From Bacteroidales bacterium UBA6366 (lineage in GTDB: Bacteria; Bacteroidota; Bacteroidia; Bacteroidales; UBA932), in NCBI GenBank assembly GCA_002438845.1, contig DJRG01000078.1, positions 15,044-79,043 on the forward strand: a DNA stretch of 64,000 bases, read 5' to 3'. Under the pieces are notes generated by a model, which saw nothing but the letters and a program-made list of their open reading frames with translations, had not been told where the DNA came from and ran no database searches. This document shows, piece after piece, positions 44,743-54,084 of the stretch. Position numbers and translations under genes: made by a program. Positions within the stretch are counted from its first letter, which is position 1; each line of letters starts with the position of its first letter.

Positions 44743-46158
44743 ATGAGCGCATTCATCCACAAAGACTTCATGCTGTCCAACGGGACGGCCCGCCAGCTTT
44801 TCCACGGCCATGCGGAGAACCTGCCGATAATCGACTACCATTGCCATCTTTCACCACGGGAGATCGCCGAGAACATCCAGTTCCGCGACATCACGCAGCT
44901 CTGGCTGGTGGACAGCCACAGCGGCGACCACTACAAATGGCGGGCGTTGAGGGCGAACGGAGTGCCTGAGGAATATATCACCGGTGGCAAGTCCTCTTGG
45001 GAGAAGTTCGAGAAATGGGCCGAGACAATGCCTTACCTGATGCGTAACCCTCTTTACCATTGGTCGCATCTGGAACTCAGCAGGGTTTTCGGCATTGACA
45101 AGATCCTGAAGCCGGAGACCGCCCGTGAGATCTTCGAGGAATGCAACGCCAAACTGGCGACTCCGGAGTTCAGGGGACAGGCGCTCATCCGGAAGTTCAA
45201 TGTCGAGGTGGTCTGCACGACTGATGACCCGGCCGATGACCTTCGTTGGCACAAACAGATAGCGGAGCATCCTTTCGGAACCAAGGTCCTTCCGACATGG
45301 AGGCCTGACAAGGTGATGGGAATCGAGGACGCGAAGTCTTTCAATGAATATCTTGGAAGGCTCTCAGAGGCTGCGGGGGTGGAGATTCGTTCATATTCAA
45401 CCCTGATTGAGGCTCTTCGCAAGCGTCATGATTTCTTTGAGTCGATGGGCTGCCGCCTTTCTGACCATGGCATTGACACTTTCTATGCGGAGGAATATGA
45501 TGAAAAGGAGATTGAAAGGATATTCAAAACCGCCATTTCAGGTATGTTTGTCTGTGAATATGACGCCGTGAAGTACAAGAGTGCGGTTTTGCGCGATCTG
45601 GCGGTGATGGATGCCGAGTCCGGATGGACGCAGCAGTTCCATGTCGGACCGCTTCGCAACAACTGTACGAGGATATTCAATGACGTCGGGCCAGACGCGG
45701 GTTGCGACTCGATGAACGACAAGCCGATCGCTGCGGCGGGAAACAGGTTCTTCGACGCGCTTGACAAGACCGGCAACCTTGCGAAGACCATTCTTTATTG
45801 CCTGAACCCTAAGGACAATGAGGTGATGACGACGATGGCCTACAACTTCAACGACGGTTCGGTTCCCGGCAAGATGCAGTTCGGCTCCGGCTGGTGGTTC
45901 CTCGATCAGGAGAACGGAATGCGCCGTCAGATGGACGTCCTTTCGTCGCTTGGCCTTCTGAGCCGCTTCGTCGGCATGCTGACCGACTCCCGCAGCTTCA
46001 TCAGCTACCCTCGCCATGAATATTTCCGCCGCATCCTCTGTGACGTGATCGGCACCGATGTCGAGGCCGGAAAGATCCCCGCATCCGAAATCGACACCGT
46101 CGCCCGGATGGTCCGTGACATCTCCTACAACAACGCCAAGGAATATTTCGGATTCTAG
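44743..46158 (+). CDS. uxaC: Glucuronate/galacturonate (uronate) isomerase
   Basis: 471 residues, the standard length. The amidohydrolase-fold metal site appears as IIDYHCHLSPREIAENI near the N-terminus; other blocks are VVCTTDDPADDL, FHVGPLRNN and MLTDSRSFISYPRHEYFRRI. It isomerises D-glucuronate to D-fructuronate (and galacturonate to tagaturonate), the first step of uronate use. All six Glu-Tyr pairs are written GAATAT although GAG and TAC dominate elsewhere in the gene. No other uronate genes are adjacent. Confidence 0.95.
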   Translation: MSAFIHKDFMLSNGTARQLFHGHAENLPIIDYHCHLSPREIAENIQFRDITQLWLVDSHSGDHYKWRALRANGVPEEYITGGKSSWEKFEKWAETMPYLMRNPLYHWSHLELSRVFGIDKILKPETAREIFEECNAKLATPEFRGQALIRKFNVEVVCTTDDPADDLRWHKQIAEHPFGTKVLPTWRPDKVMGIEDAKSFNEYLGRLSEAAGVEIRSYSTLIEALRKRHDFFESMGCRLSDHGIDTFYAEEYDEKEIERIFKTAISGMFVCEYDAVKYKSAVLRDLAVMDAESGWTQQFHVGPLRNNCTRIFNDVGPDAGCDSMNDKPIAAAGNRFFDALDKTGNLAKTILYCLNPKDNEVMTTMAYNFNDGSVPGKMQFGSGWWFLDQENGMRRQMDVLSSLGLLSRFVGMLTDSRSFISYPRHEYFRRILCDVIGTDVEAGKIPASEIDTVARMVRDISYNNAKEYFGF

Positions 46159-46223
46159 TAATCCTTTAAATATTACCAACTTATTTAAGTGAGTGGCAAA
46201 TTAGTTTGCCTGATTATTTGAAT

Positions 46224-48059
46224 ATGCCAAGTTACCTCCAGATAGAGAACATCTCCAAATCCTACGGCCCGAAAGTGCTGTTCGAGCACATCGGATTCAA
46301 CATCAACGAAGGCGACAAGATCGCCCTGATCGCCCCGAACGGCACCGGCAAGACCAGTCTCCTGCGCATCCTCGCCGGCAAGGACAACTCCGACTCCGGC
46401 GGCAAGATCATATTCCTCAAGGACATACGCATCGCCTTCCTTGAGCAGGAGTATGAATATGACCCAGAATCCACCGTGTGGGATCAGATAATGCGGGACA
46501 GCGAGCAGTGGACGAAAAACCTTGATCCGGAGCATCTCGCTGAATATGAACAGCGTGTCCGCCGTCTGCTGACCTCCTTCGGGATGTCTGAATATGACCG
46601 TAAGATGAAGGTGCTTTCCGGTGGCGAGGTCAAGCGTGCCGCCATCATCGTGATGCTTGCCAGCGAGGCTGACTTCTTCGTGATGGACGAGCCGACGAAC
46701 CATCTGGACATCGATGGCATTGAGTTTCTGGAGAACTATCTGTCCCACGCCCGCTGCACCCTCCTGATGGTGACCCATGACCGCTACTTCCTTGATTCCG
46801 TGGCGAACACTGTGATGGAGATGGATCACGGAGCCGTGTATATTTATAAAGGTAACTATCAGAACTATCTGGAGAAGAGGCAGGAGCGCATTGAGAACTA
46901 CAACGCTGAGACCGACAAGATCAAGAACCTTCTTCGCCGTGAGTTGGAATGGATGCATGCAAGCCCTTGTGCCAGGACCGGCAAGGCGAAGTACCGCAAG
47001 AACGCCTTCTATGAACTGAAGGACAGGGCTGAGCAGGTTTACAAGACCAACAGCGTTAGCCTTGCCGAGATGGGGCCTGCCTCAAGGCTTGGAACCAAGA
47101 TCATCAACTGCAAGGATGTCAGCCTCTACTATGGAGATGAATGCTACCTGAGCCATTTCACTTATAATTTCCAACGTTACGAGAAGGTCGGCATCGTGGG
47201 AAAAAACGGTGTCGGCAAGACAACTTTCATCAATCTTCTCATCGGGAACATGGATGCGTCGGAGCCTGGTCGAACCACGGTTGGTGAGCATTGTCGAACC
47301 ACCGGTGTCATCGAGAGGGGAGAGTCCCTGAAGATAGGCTATTACCGCCAGAGCGGAATGCAATTTGATGAGAACCAGACCGTTCTGGAGACAGTGAACG
47401 ACACCCATCTCTTGAGCCAGTTCCTTTTCCCGCACGACATGCTGAACAACCGCATCAGCAAACTTTCCGGAGGAGAGAAACGTCGCCTGTACCTGCTGAC
47501 CATCCTGATGAAGCAGCCGAACCTGCTGATAATGGACGAGCCTACGAACGACCTGGACATCGTGACCATAAATATTCTCGAAGAGTACCTGAAAGAGTTC
47601 AAAGGCACGTTGATTCTGGTTTCCCACGACCGCCATTTTCTGGACCGTCTGGTCGATCACCTCTTCGTGTTCTGCGGAGGCGGTGAGGTCAAGGACTTCA
47701 TCGGCAGCTACAGCCAGTACCGAGAGTTCATCAAAGACTACGAGGCTGAGAAACGCAGCAGAGCCCGTGAGGAAGACCGCGCGGCCAAGGCCGTTGTGTC
47801 TGTCACCGGTTCGGAACAGCCTTCTGTCAAAGCTTCCCGTCCTGACGCTCCCCGCAAGCTGAGCTACAAGGAACAGCGAGAGCTTGAACAGCTTGAGAAA
47901 GACATCGAGTCCCTGACCGCCGAGAAGTCAGACCTTGAGTCCAAGATGAACGGCGGCCTGACCGACCCCGCTGAACTCCAGAAAGTCACCACCCGTTTCG
48001 CCGAAGTCTCCGATCTTCTCGACACCAAGGAAACCCGCTGGCTTGAACTTTCCGTCTGA
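46224..48059 (+). CDS. ABC-F family ATPase (Uup-like)
   Basis: 611 residues from ATG 46224 (MPSYLQIENISKSYGPKVLF). Two ABC cassettes: Walker A PNGTGKTSLL and KNGVGKTTFI; signatures LSGGEVKRAAI and LSGGEKRRLYL; Walker B MDEPTNHLDI and MDEPTNDLDI. There is no membrane domain. A linker helix follows the first cassette, and the C-terminus is a coiled coil (LSYKEQRELEQLEKDIESLT) as in Uup. ABC-F proteins act on ribosomes or replication-related structures. After the second Walker A the chain has an extra segment RTTVGEHCRTT (DNA about 47266-47305), which resembles a decayed REP insertion. Confidence 0.93.
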   Translation: MPSYLQIENISKSYGPKVLFEHIGFNINEGDKIALIAPNGTGKTSLLRILAGKDNSDSGGKIIFLKDIRIAFLEQEYEYDPESTVWDQIMRDSEQWTKNLDPEHLAEYEQRVRRLLTSFGMSEYDRKMKVLSGGEVKRAAIIVMLASEADFFVMDEPTNHLDIDGIEFLENYLSHARCTLLMVTHDRYFLDSVANTVMEMDHGAVYIYKGNYQNYLEKRQERIENYNAETDKIKNLLRRELEWMHASPCARTGKAKYRKNAFYELKDRAEQVYKTNSVSLAEMGPASRLGTKIINCKDVSLYYGDECYLSHFTYNFQRYEKVGIVGKNGVGKTTFINLLIGNMDASEPGRTTVGEHCRTTGVIERGESLKIGYYRQSGMQFDENQTVLETVNDTHLLSQFLFPHDMLNNRISKLSGGEKRRLYLLTILMKQPNLLIMDEPTNDLDIVTINILEEYLKEFKGTLILVSHDRHFLDRLVDHLFVFCGGGEVKDFIGSYSQYREFIKDYEAEKRSRAREEDRAAKAVVSVTGSEQPSVKASRPDAPRKLSYKEQRELEQLEKDIESLTAEKSDLESKMNGGLTDPAELQKVTTRFAEVSDLLDTKETRWLELSV

Positions 48060-48078
48060 TCAGCCGAAAAAGCTGATC
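48058..48078 (+). other. Hairpin at the ABC-F stop codon
   Basis: GATCAGC-CGAAAAA-GCTGATC overlaps the TGA stop. It could reduce read-through towards the convergent trkA; no T-run follows. Confidence 0.4.
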
Positions 48079-48103
48079 GAATAGCCTGCCAATGCGGAGA
48101 TCG

Positions 48104-49462
48104 TTACCGGAACAGCCGGTCTATGTCCTTGACGGTGTGGGGCAGGGCGAAGACTACGACACGGTCGTAGGGCTCGATGCGGGTTGAGCCGATCGCGATG
48201 TAGGATTCGCTGCCTCGGATAAGGCCACCGATCACAGCGTCTTTAGGGAACGTGATGTCCTTGAGGGTGCCTTTGGTGATTGCACTGCCGGGAGCGACGG
48301 TATATTCAAGAACCTCCGCGTCGGTGCCGCTCATGTACTTGACAAGGCGGGCCTTGCCGCTGAGGGTGAACTTGAACAGACGGCCGGCGGTGATGAGTTT
48401 CTTGTTGATGACTGAATCGACACCCATCTCTTCGGCGAGGTGGATGTACTCGATGTTCTCGACTTCGGCGATGGTTCGGTCAACCCCGAACTTCTTAGCC
48501 ACGACGCATGCCAGTACGTTGGCCTCGTCATTGCCGGTCAGAGCCAGGAACGCATCGTAGTCCTTGATTCCTTCCTCAAGCAGAAGGTCAGAGTTCCTTC
48601 CGTCGCCGATCACGACGATCACATTGTCGGGAAGTCTTTCTGACAGAATCATTCCGCGTTCCTTGTCCCGTTCCAGAATCTTCACCGAACTGATTTTCGG
48701 GCTTAGTTTGGCCGCGACCAGTTCGGCGATGTCCGAACCTCCGAGAATCATCACCTTGTCAATCTCTATGTTGCTCTTGCCGAGGAACTTCATCAGGAAT
48801 GACATACCCTCGCGGGTGGCGATGATGAACACCAGATCATTGAACATGAACTTGGTGTCGTACTTTGGCATGATCGTCTTGCCGCCACGGGAGACGGCGA
48901 TCACGCGGAACTGAAGCTCGTCGCTGGTTGCTATGGCGGCGAACTCGGCGAGTTTCATGTCCAGAAGAGGGGAGTCCTCCTCCAGTTTGAAGACCTCGAC
49001 CTGAAGCTTTCCACGGGCGAAATCCATGGATTCTGTCGAAGAAGAATGTTTGAGAAGATCGAAGATCTCGTCTGCTGCAAGTCTCTCCGGGTAGAACATT
49101 AGTTCGATGCCCATCTGCTTGAACAGCAGCTTGTTCTCGGCTGAAAGGAAATCGTTGTCGTCAATTCTGGCCGTGACCTTTTTCGCTCCGAGGTTCTTGG
49201 CGAGGAGCGCGCTCACGATGTTCACGTCCTGTGGCACGAATGGTACGACGGAGATAAACAGATCTGCGTCCTGTACCTGTGCCTCACGCATCACCTTCAA
49301 TGATGATGGAGATCCCTCGATGGCTATCACGTCAGCGATGGCGCTGATGTTGGCAAGCCTCTGCGGATCATCGTCAATGACGGTTATGTCATTGGCTTCA
49401 AGGCTCAGCATCTTGGCAAGATGTGAACCTACCTCTCCAGCCCCCTGAATGACGATTTTCAT
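48104..49462 (-). CDS. trkA: Trk potassium uptake regulatory protein TrkA
   Basis: 452 residues: two tandem RCK units. Each has a Rossmann half (MKIVIQGAGEVGSHLAKML; VMILGGSDIAELVAAKL) and a TrkA-C half. It binds NAD(H) and gates the TrkH channel at the inner membrane. No trkH gene is in the window; the GT2 gene upstream overlaps by 4 bp, so transcription starts there or earlier. Confidence 0.93.
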   Translation of the reverse strand: MKIVIQGAGEVGSHLAKMLSLEANDITVIDDDPQRLANISAIADVIAIEGSPSSLKVMREAQVQDADLFISVVPFVPQDVNIVSALLAKNLGAKKVTARIDDNDFLSAENKLLFKQMGIELMFYPERLAADEIFDLLKHSSSTESMDFARGKLQVEVFKLEEDSPLLDMKLAEFAAIATSDELQFRVIAVSRGGKTIMPKYDTKFMFNDLVFIIATREGMSFLMKFLGKSNIEIDKVMILGGSDIAELVAAKLSPKISSVKILERDKERGMILSERLPDNVIVVIGDGRNSDLLLEEGIKDYDAFLALTGNDEANVLACVVAKKFGVDRTIAEVENIEYIHLAEEMGVDSVINKKLITAGRLFKFTLSGKARLVKYMSGTDAEVLEYTVAPGSAITKGTLKDITFPKDAVIGGLIRGSESYIAIGSTRIEPYDRVVVFALPHTVKDIDRLFR

Positions 49463-50565
49463 ATTAACTTCCTTAAATATTCAAAAATTCCATTTCCTTT
49501 GAGCATCGCCAACGGGACGATCCATTCCGGAAACAATGACGGAACATCTATCCCGCGGTGTGTGTCGGCATATTCCTGAATCACCTTGACATCAGGTTTG
49601 ACCTCCATCTTCCGGAATTCCTTGTGTGCCTCCCAAACCGCCTTGAAGCAATCTTTCTTTCCGGTCAGCAGATAGACCAGCGCGGAGCACCCGTCCAGAC
49701 ACATTCTGATGAATATGGTGCCTCGGGCGCGCCTGCAAGCCTTGACGGCTGCCTTCTCCGGAGTGAGTTCCTTTATTTCCTGCAATGAATATGTCTTCGC
49801 GAGATTGTTCTGGAGCATCAGGAGGTTGTTCCTGTAGTTCAACTTCAACTTCCACGGGGAGTCGTTCGGCAGCGTACCCCCACCAAGATGCCACACAACC
49901 GACTGAGGCACAACGAATATGCTCTTCCCCTCCAGTTGAAGCCTCCAGCAGAGATCAATCTCCTCCATGTGGGCGAAGAACCTGTCGTCCAGCCCGCCCA
50001 TCTTTGAATATTCCGTCTTGCGCACCATCAGGCACGCACCCGTGGCCCAGAACACTTTGGCCGGAGAGTCATACTGACCAGAATCCTTCTCAACTCTTTT
50101 GAGGACCCTTCCACGGCAGAACGGGTAGCCGAAACGATCCAGAAGTCCACCTGCCGCCCCGGCATATTCAAAACTGTCCTTGTCGTACCACGAATGGAGT
50201 TTCGGGGCGCAGGCGGCGCACTCGGGATGGCTGTCCATCCATTCCGTGAGCGGCCTAAGCCAGTCCTTTGGGACTTCGATGTCTGAGTTGATCAGGACAA
50301 AATATTCAAGATCTTCGGCTTCCGGCAGCTCGCAGACAGCCTTGAAGGCTCTGTTGTAGCCACCCGTGAAGCCGTAGTTCTTGTCCAGGCGGATCTGTCT
50401 TACCGACGGGAACCTCTCGGACAGCATCTCCATTGAGGCGTCAGTGGAGGCACTGTCGGCTACAATGATCTCCGCCCCGTCCGTGGCCGAGGCCAGCAGA
50501 CCGGGGAGGAAACGCTCAAGATAATCCTTTGTGTTCCAGTTCAGTATGACAACCGCCGTACGCAT
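49459..50565 (-). CDS. GT2-family glycosyltransferase
   Basis: 368 residues. GT-A start AVVILNWNTKDYLERFLPGL, then EIIVADSASTDASME, FVLINSDIEVPKDWL (DxD-like) and ATGACLMVRKTEY. Resembles rhamnosyl- or galactofuranosyl-type GT2 enzymes that act on envelope glycans. It sits 3 bp after the SlyD-like gene and overlaps trkA by 4 bp, an unusual operon mixture without clear functional link. Confidence 0.9.
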   Translation of the reverse strand: MRTAVVILNWNTKDYLERFLPGLLASATDGAEIIVADSASTDASMEMLSERFPSVRQIRLDKNYGFTGGYNRAFKAVCELPEAEDLEYFVLINSDIEVPKDWLRPLTEWMDSHPECAACAPKLHSWYDKDSFEYAGAAGGLLDRFGYPFCRGRVLKRVEKDSGQYDSPAKVFWATGACLMVRKTEYSKMGGLDDRFFAHMEEIDLCWRLQLEGKSIFVVPQSVVWHLGGGTLPNDSPWKLKLNYRNNLLMLQNNLAKTYSLQEIKELTPEKAAVKACRRARGTIFIRMCLDGCSALVYLLTGKKDCFKAVWEAHKEFRKMEVKPDVKVIQEYADTHRGIDVPSLFPEWIVPLAMLKGNGIFEYLRKLI

Positions 50566-50568
50566 TGA

Positions 50569-51198
50569 TTACTCTCCTTTGTGGCAATTTCCTTCACCGT
50601 GGCAGCATCCGCCGTCTTTCTTGCCTTCTCCATGGCAGCACTCACTGTCCTTGTGCCCCTCACCGTTGCAATCACAGCCGTCCTTATGACAATGGCACTC
50701 GTGCTCTTCCTGTGGTAGGAACTCTCCGTGAAGGCCTTCCTTGAGTTCCTTCTCGGTTGCTTCACGAACGTCGACAACCTTTCCGGTGAAGTTGAGGGTC
50801 TTGCCGGCCATAGGATGGTTGAAGTCCATCACTACAGTGTCAGGCTTAACCTCGTGCACTGTTCCCTGAACGACCTGGCCGGTGTTGCTGAGCATCGGAA
50901 TCACCTGACCCACAACGAGAAGATCCTCACGTACCTTACCGTCGATCTCGAAAGCGGCCTTAGGCAACTCGAAGAGACGGCTCTCGTCGAATGTGCCGTA
51001 GCCTTCCTCAGGAGTGAGAGTGAAGGCGAACTCGTCGCCAGGCTCTTTGCCTTCCACCTCGCTCTCGAATTTAGGGAGAAGCATATGTGTGCCGTGGATG
51101 TAGTCAAGCGGACGCTCTTCTGTCGCCTTGTCGGCTAGTTTCCCGTCCACCGTCAGTTCGTAGGTCAGCTTGACCACATGGTTTTTCTGTACTTTCAT
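50569..51198 (-). CDS. SlyD-like FKBP-type peptidyl-prolyl isomerase
   Basis: 209 residues. FKBP half (VVKLTYELTVDGKLADKATE, PLDYIHGTHMLLPKFESEVEG) with the inserted IF chaperone loop between (DEFAFTLTPEEGYG...). The C-terminal tail (about 165-209) is rich in Cys and His (HECHCHKDGCDC, CCHGEGNCH), a likely nickel or zinc reservoir as in SlyD. It catalyses proline isomerisation and helps metallocentre assembly. Confidence 0.92.
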   Translation of the reverse strand: MKVQKNHVVKLTYELTVDGKLADKATEERPLDYIHGTHMLLPKFESEVEGKEPGDEFAFTLTPEEGYGTFDESRLFELPKAAFEIDGKVREDLLVVGQVIPMLSNTGQVVQGTVHEVKPDTVVMDFNHPMAGKTLNFTGKVVDVREATEKELKEGLHGEFLPQEEHECHCHKDGCDCNGEGHKDSECCHGEGKKDGGCCHGEGNCHKGE

Positions 51199-51260
51199 AA
51201 TGATGATTTATTGTTAAAATGTTAATTATCTGCTTATTGTACTTTGCTTATACTTTTGCG

Positions 51261-52658
51261 TCAGGCGCTGAAGTCCACATTTCCGAACGCTAAGGTAGGA
51301 ATAAGTTTTGACTTACAGAACCTCGCGTCGCTTCCGGCGGCCAGAAGATTGTTCCAAAGAGTGAGGAGATTGCCGGTTATCAGCATCTCTCTTACCGGAT
51401 GCACGACCTTTCCGTCCTTGAAAAGGAAGCCTTCCACTCCAAAAGAAAAATCCCCGGTGGCAGAGTTGCTGTTGCCGCCGTTGAATCCGGTCACGAGGAT
51501 GCCTTCGCCTACAAGCCGCATCAGTTCGGTCTTGCCGCAGGTCGCTTCGACGGTCACTGAGCTTGTCGAAGTGACCTTACAATTGATCGACGGCGCGACG
51601 CAAGGCAAAAGCACCGGCCTAGTAGCGTCCTCAATAGTCGGTTCGACCCCCATCTTCCTCGACATGTAAGTGTTCACGAAATACTCCTTGACCACACCTT
51701 TCTCAATAATAGGTGTCTCAGCTGTCGCAACCCCCTCTGAATCAAACAGCCTCGACCCCGTCTCCCCGACGCTGACCGGCTTGTCCCAAATGTCCAGCCA
51801 TTCCGGGAACACCTTTTTCCCCAGCGAATCCAGCATGAACGAGTTCTTCTGCTGCAATGAATATCCTCCCAGAGCGTTCAGCACAGGCGTGACCAGTCTC
51901 GAAGCCACCTCGCTGTCAATTACCATGTTGTATTTCCCGCTCTCGATCTTGACCGGCCCGATCTGTGACATCGCCCTCCTGAAAGCGGTCTCGCCGCAAT
52001 CCTGGATATTCAAATCCTTGAGCGTCGGTGTGGCGTCCCACCAGTAACTGCTGTACCGGTTGCCGTCCGCATCCTGCACAGTCACCTCGACCCCATATTC
52101 AAAGGAAGTTTCGGTGTGGCGGCAGCGCAGCCCGTTGGAGTCGATCACCAGCGAGTCGAAGATGGAGTCTGAATATTCCCCCTCTTCCGAGATGAGCCCG
52201 TCGCCGCAGTGCTTTTTGAATATGCTTGCGTCGATTGCCATTCTTAACCTTTCGTCAGATGTCAGGGCAGGATAATTCCCGTCATAAAGTCCGAGCTCCT
52301 TGCCTGTCACAGCGTTTTTCGCCGTCCTGGACGGATCCGGCAGGCCTCTGCATGGGTCTTCAGCAAGCATCCTGACTGTGGCTATCGCTTTCTTCAGGAA
52401 ATCGTTCAGTTCGCATTCCACCAGTCTGTTGGTTGAGAAACTTCCGAACTTGCCGTCTACAAACAGGCAGACGCTTATCGATCTGTCAAGGCAATGATTC
52501 ACCTTGTCTAACTCCCCGTTGAGAGTGCCGAACAGTTCCATAAGGCTTTTGTTCAGAGTGATGCGGACCTTGTCCGCCCCAAGGCTGAGAGCCTTTTGCA
52601 GACAGGCGTCCGCGACCTTGATCTCCTGCTCCGTAAGCATTCCGTTGATCTCTTCCAT
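51261..52658 (-). CDS. pmbA: TldE/PmbA-family protease subunit
   Basis: 465 residues (ATG 52658; 52640 is an alternative). Typical blocks: VTVQDADGNRYSSYWWDATPT, GILVTGFNGGNSNSATGDFS, GFLFKDGKVVHPVREMLITG. PmbA/TldE lacks the metal site of TldD and forms a heterodimer with it to clip unfolded peptides. It starts 1 bp after the tldD stop. Unusual: a complete REP element (51552-51576) lies inside the gene and is translated in frame as KVTSTSSVTV, shortly before the GEGILVTGF motif. Confidence 0.92.
   Translation of the reverse strand: MEEINGMLTEQEIKVADACLQKALSLGADKVRITLNKSLMELFGTLNGELDKVNHCLDRSISVCLFVDGKFGSFSTNRLVECELNDFLKKAIATVRMLAEDPCRGLPDPSRTAKNAVTGKELGLYDGNYPALTSDERLRMAIDASIFKKHCGDGLISEEGEYSDSIFDSLVIDSNGLRCRHTETSFEYGVEVTVQDADGNRYSSYWWDATPTLKDLNIQDCGETAFRRAMSQIGPVKIESGKYNMVIDSEVASRLVTPVLNALGGYSLQQKNSFMLDSLGKKVFPEWLDIWDKPVSVGETGSRLFDSEGVATAETPIIEKGVVKEYFVNTYMSRKMGVEPTIEDATRPVLLPCVAPSINCKVTSTSSVTVEATCGKTELMRLVGEGILVTGFNGGNSNSATGDFSFGVEGFLFKDGKVVHPVREMLITGNLLTLWNNLLAAGSDARFCKSKLIPTLAFGNVDFSA
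51552..51576 (+). repeat. REP-like element inside pmbA
   Basis: GGTCACTGAGCTTGTCGAAG plus TGACC, identical in arms to intergenic copies. The frame is kept across it. Confidence 0.85.
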
Positions 52659-52659
52659 T

Positions 52660-54084
52660 CTATTCTCCTCCGACCGTCAGTTTGTTTATCAGTACCGTAG
52701 GTATTCCGCAAGACACCGGACAACTCTGTCCCTTGCCGCAGGTCCATGCCCCGTTGTCGATTTGAAGATCGTCACCCACGGCCACGATGTCAGCCAGAGC
52801 CTGCGGCCCGTTGCCGATGATGTTGATGTCTTTCACAGGCTGGGTAAGCCTTCCGTTCTCGATCAGGAACCCGCTCTTGACGAAGAACGTGAAATCGCCC
52901 TCCCCGATCTGGACCTCACCGTTGCTGAACTGATCCACATATATTCCTTTTTTCACTGAGGCGATGATGCTGCCCTTGTCTGCCTTTCCGCTTTCCATGT
53001 AAGTCGCCCTCATCCTCGGAATAGGGGCGTAGCGGAACGATTCCCTCCGTCCGTTGCCGGTAGGGGAGACTCCGTAGAACCCGGCGCTTATCCGGTCGTG
53101 CAGGTAAGTTGTCAGGACACCGTCCTTAACCATATATGTCTTCTGACCCTGGACTCCCTCGTCATCGAAATTGATCGCGCCCCTGTTGAACGGAATCGTC
53201 CCGTCGTCCACGATAGAGATGCTTCCGTCACAGATTTTCTGTCCCATTCTCTCGGAGAAGACCGACTGTCCCTTCCTGTTGAAATCAGCCTCGAAAGCGT
53301 GTCCCATGGCCTCGTGCAGCAATATTCCCGAAGCTCCCGCCCCCATCACGACTGGCATCTGTCCGCCTTTAGGGCGCTTCGCAGCGAACCTGTCGTCGAT
53401 TCCGGAGACGATGCTGTCGGCCATCTCGTCCAGAAGTGATTCGGTCAGCATTTCTGTGCCCGCGCGGTAGGACCTTGATGTGTTCTTGTTCTCGATTTTC
53501 CCGTTCTGGCTGAAAACGACCGACGCAGACAGGGTTCCCATCGGCCTTGTCTCGAATGTCAGTTCTCCCAAGGAGTTGAACATCAGGATGTCGCTGACCT
53601 GTCCGGAGAACGACACGATGATCTTGACTATTCTTTGATCCCTCGCCGCTATCTTTGACTCCAGCTTCTCCATCCAAGGGACAAGCCGCGTCGCGTCGGA
53701 GGATCTCCAGTCAGTTTCGTATGAATATCTATCCTTCGGAGCCGTGACGGTCTTGCAATGAACCGCTTCCACGCCCCCGGTAACTCCTTCAGCAATCTTT
53801 GACGCCGCCAATGCCGCCTCGGCCATCGAGCGTGGATCCGTGCTTTCGGAGTAGGCGTAGCCGGTCTTGTCCCCTTTGAGGACTCTGATCCCGACCCCGT
53901 AGTCGATGTGGAATCCGCCCGACGAGACGATTCCGTCCCTCAGCAAGAGGTCGTTGTAGGAAGTGTTCTCGAAGAACAGGTCGCAATAGCTCCCGCCTCC
54001 CCTCAGTCCGTCTGCCGCAAGCCTTTCCAACTGCGTCTCGCTGACTTGAAACAGATTGAGATAGAAATTCTTATCCTTATACAT
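52660..54084 (-). CDS. tldD: TldD-family metalloprotease
   Basis: 474 residues from ATG 54084 (MYKDKNFYLNLFQVSETQ); an upstream ATG gives an Arg/Ser-rich leader read from the neighbouring kinase gene in another frame. The metal motif HExxxH is at LLHEAMGHAFEADF, and downstream SYAYSESTD-like and NGRRESFRYAPIPRMRAT blocks are typical. Partner of PmbA (next gene). The start overlaps the 3' end of the zeta-toxin-like gene by 8 bp. Confidence 0.94.
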   Translation of the reverse strand: MYKDKNFYLNLFQVSETQLERLAADGLRGGGSYCDLFFENTSYNDLLLRDGIVSSGGFHIDYGVGIRVLKGDKTGYAYSESTDPRSMAEAALAASKIAEGVTGGVEAVHCKTVTAPKDRYSYETDWRSSDATRLVPWMEKLESKIAARDQRIVKIIVSFSGQVSDILMFNSLGELTFETRPMGTLSASVVFSQNGKIENKNTSRSYRAGTEMLTESLLDEMADSIVSGIDDRFAAKRPKGGQMPVVMGAGASGILLHEAMGHAFEADFNRKGQSVFSERMGQKICDGSISIVDDGTIPFNRGAINFDDEGVQGQKTYMVKDGVLTTYLHDRISAGFYGVSPTGNGRRESFRYAPIPRMRATYMESGKADKGSIIASVKKGIYVDQFSNGEVQIGEGDFTFFVKSGFLIENGRLTQPVKDINIIGNGPQALADIVAVGDDLQIDNGAWTCGKGQSCPVSCGIPTVLINKLTVGGE

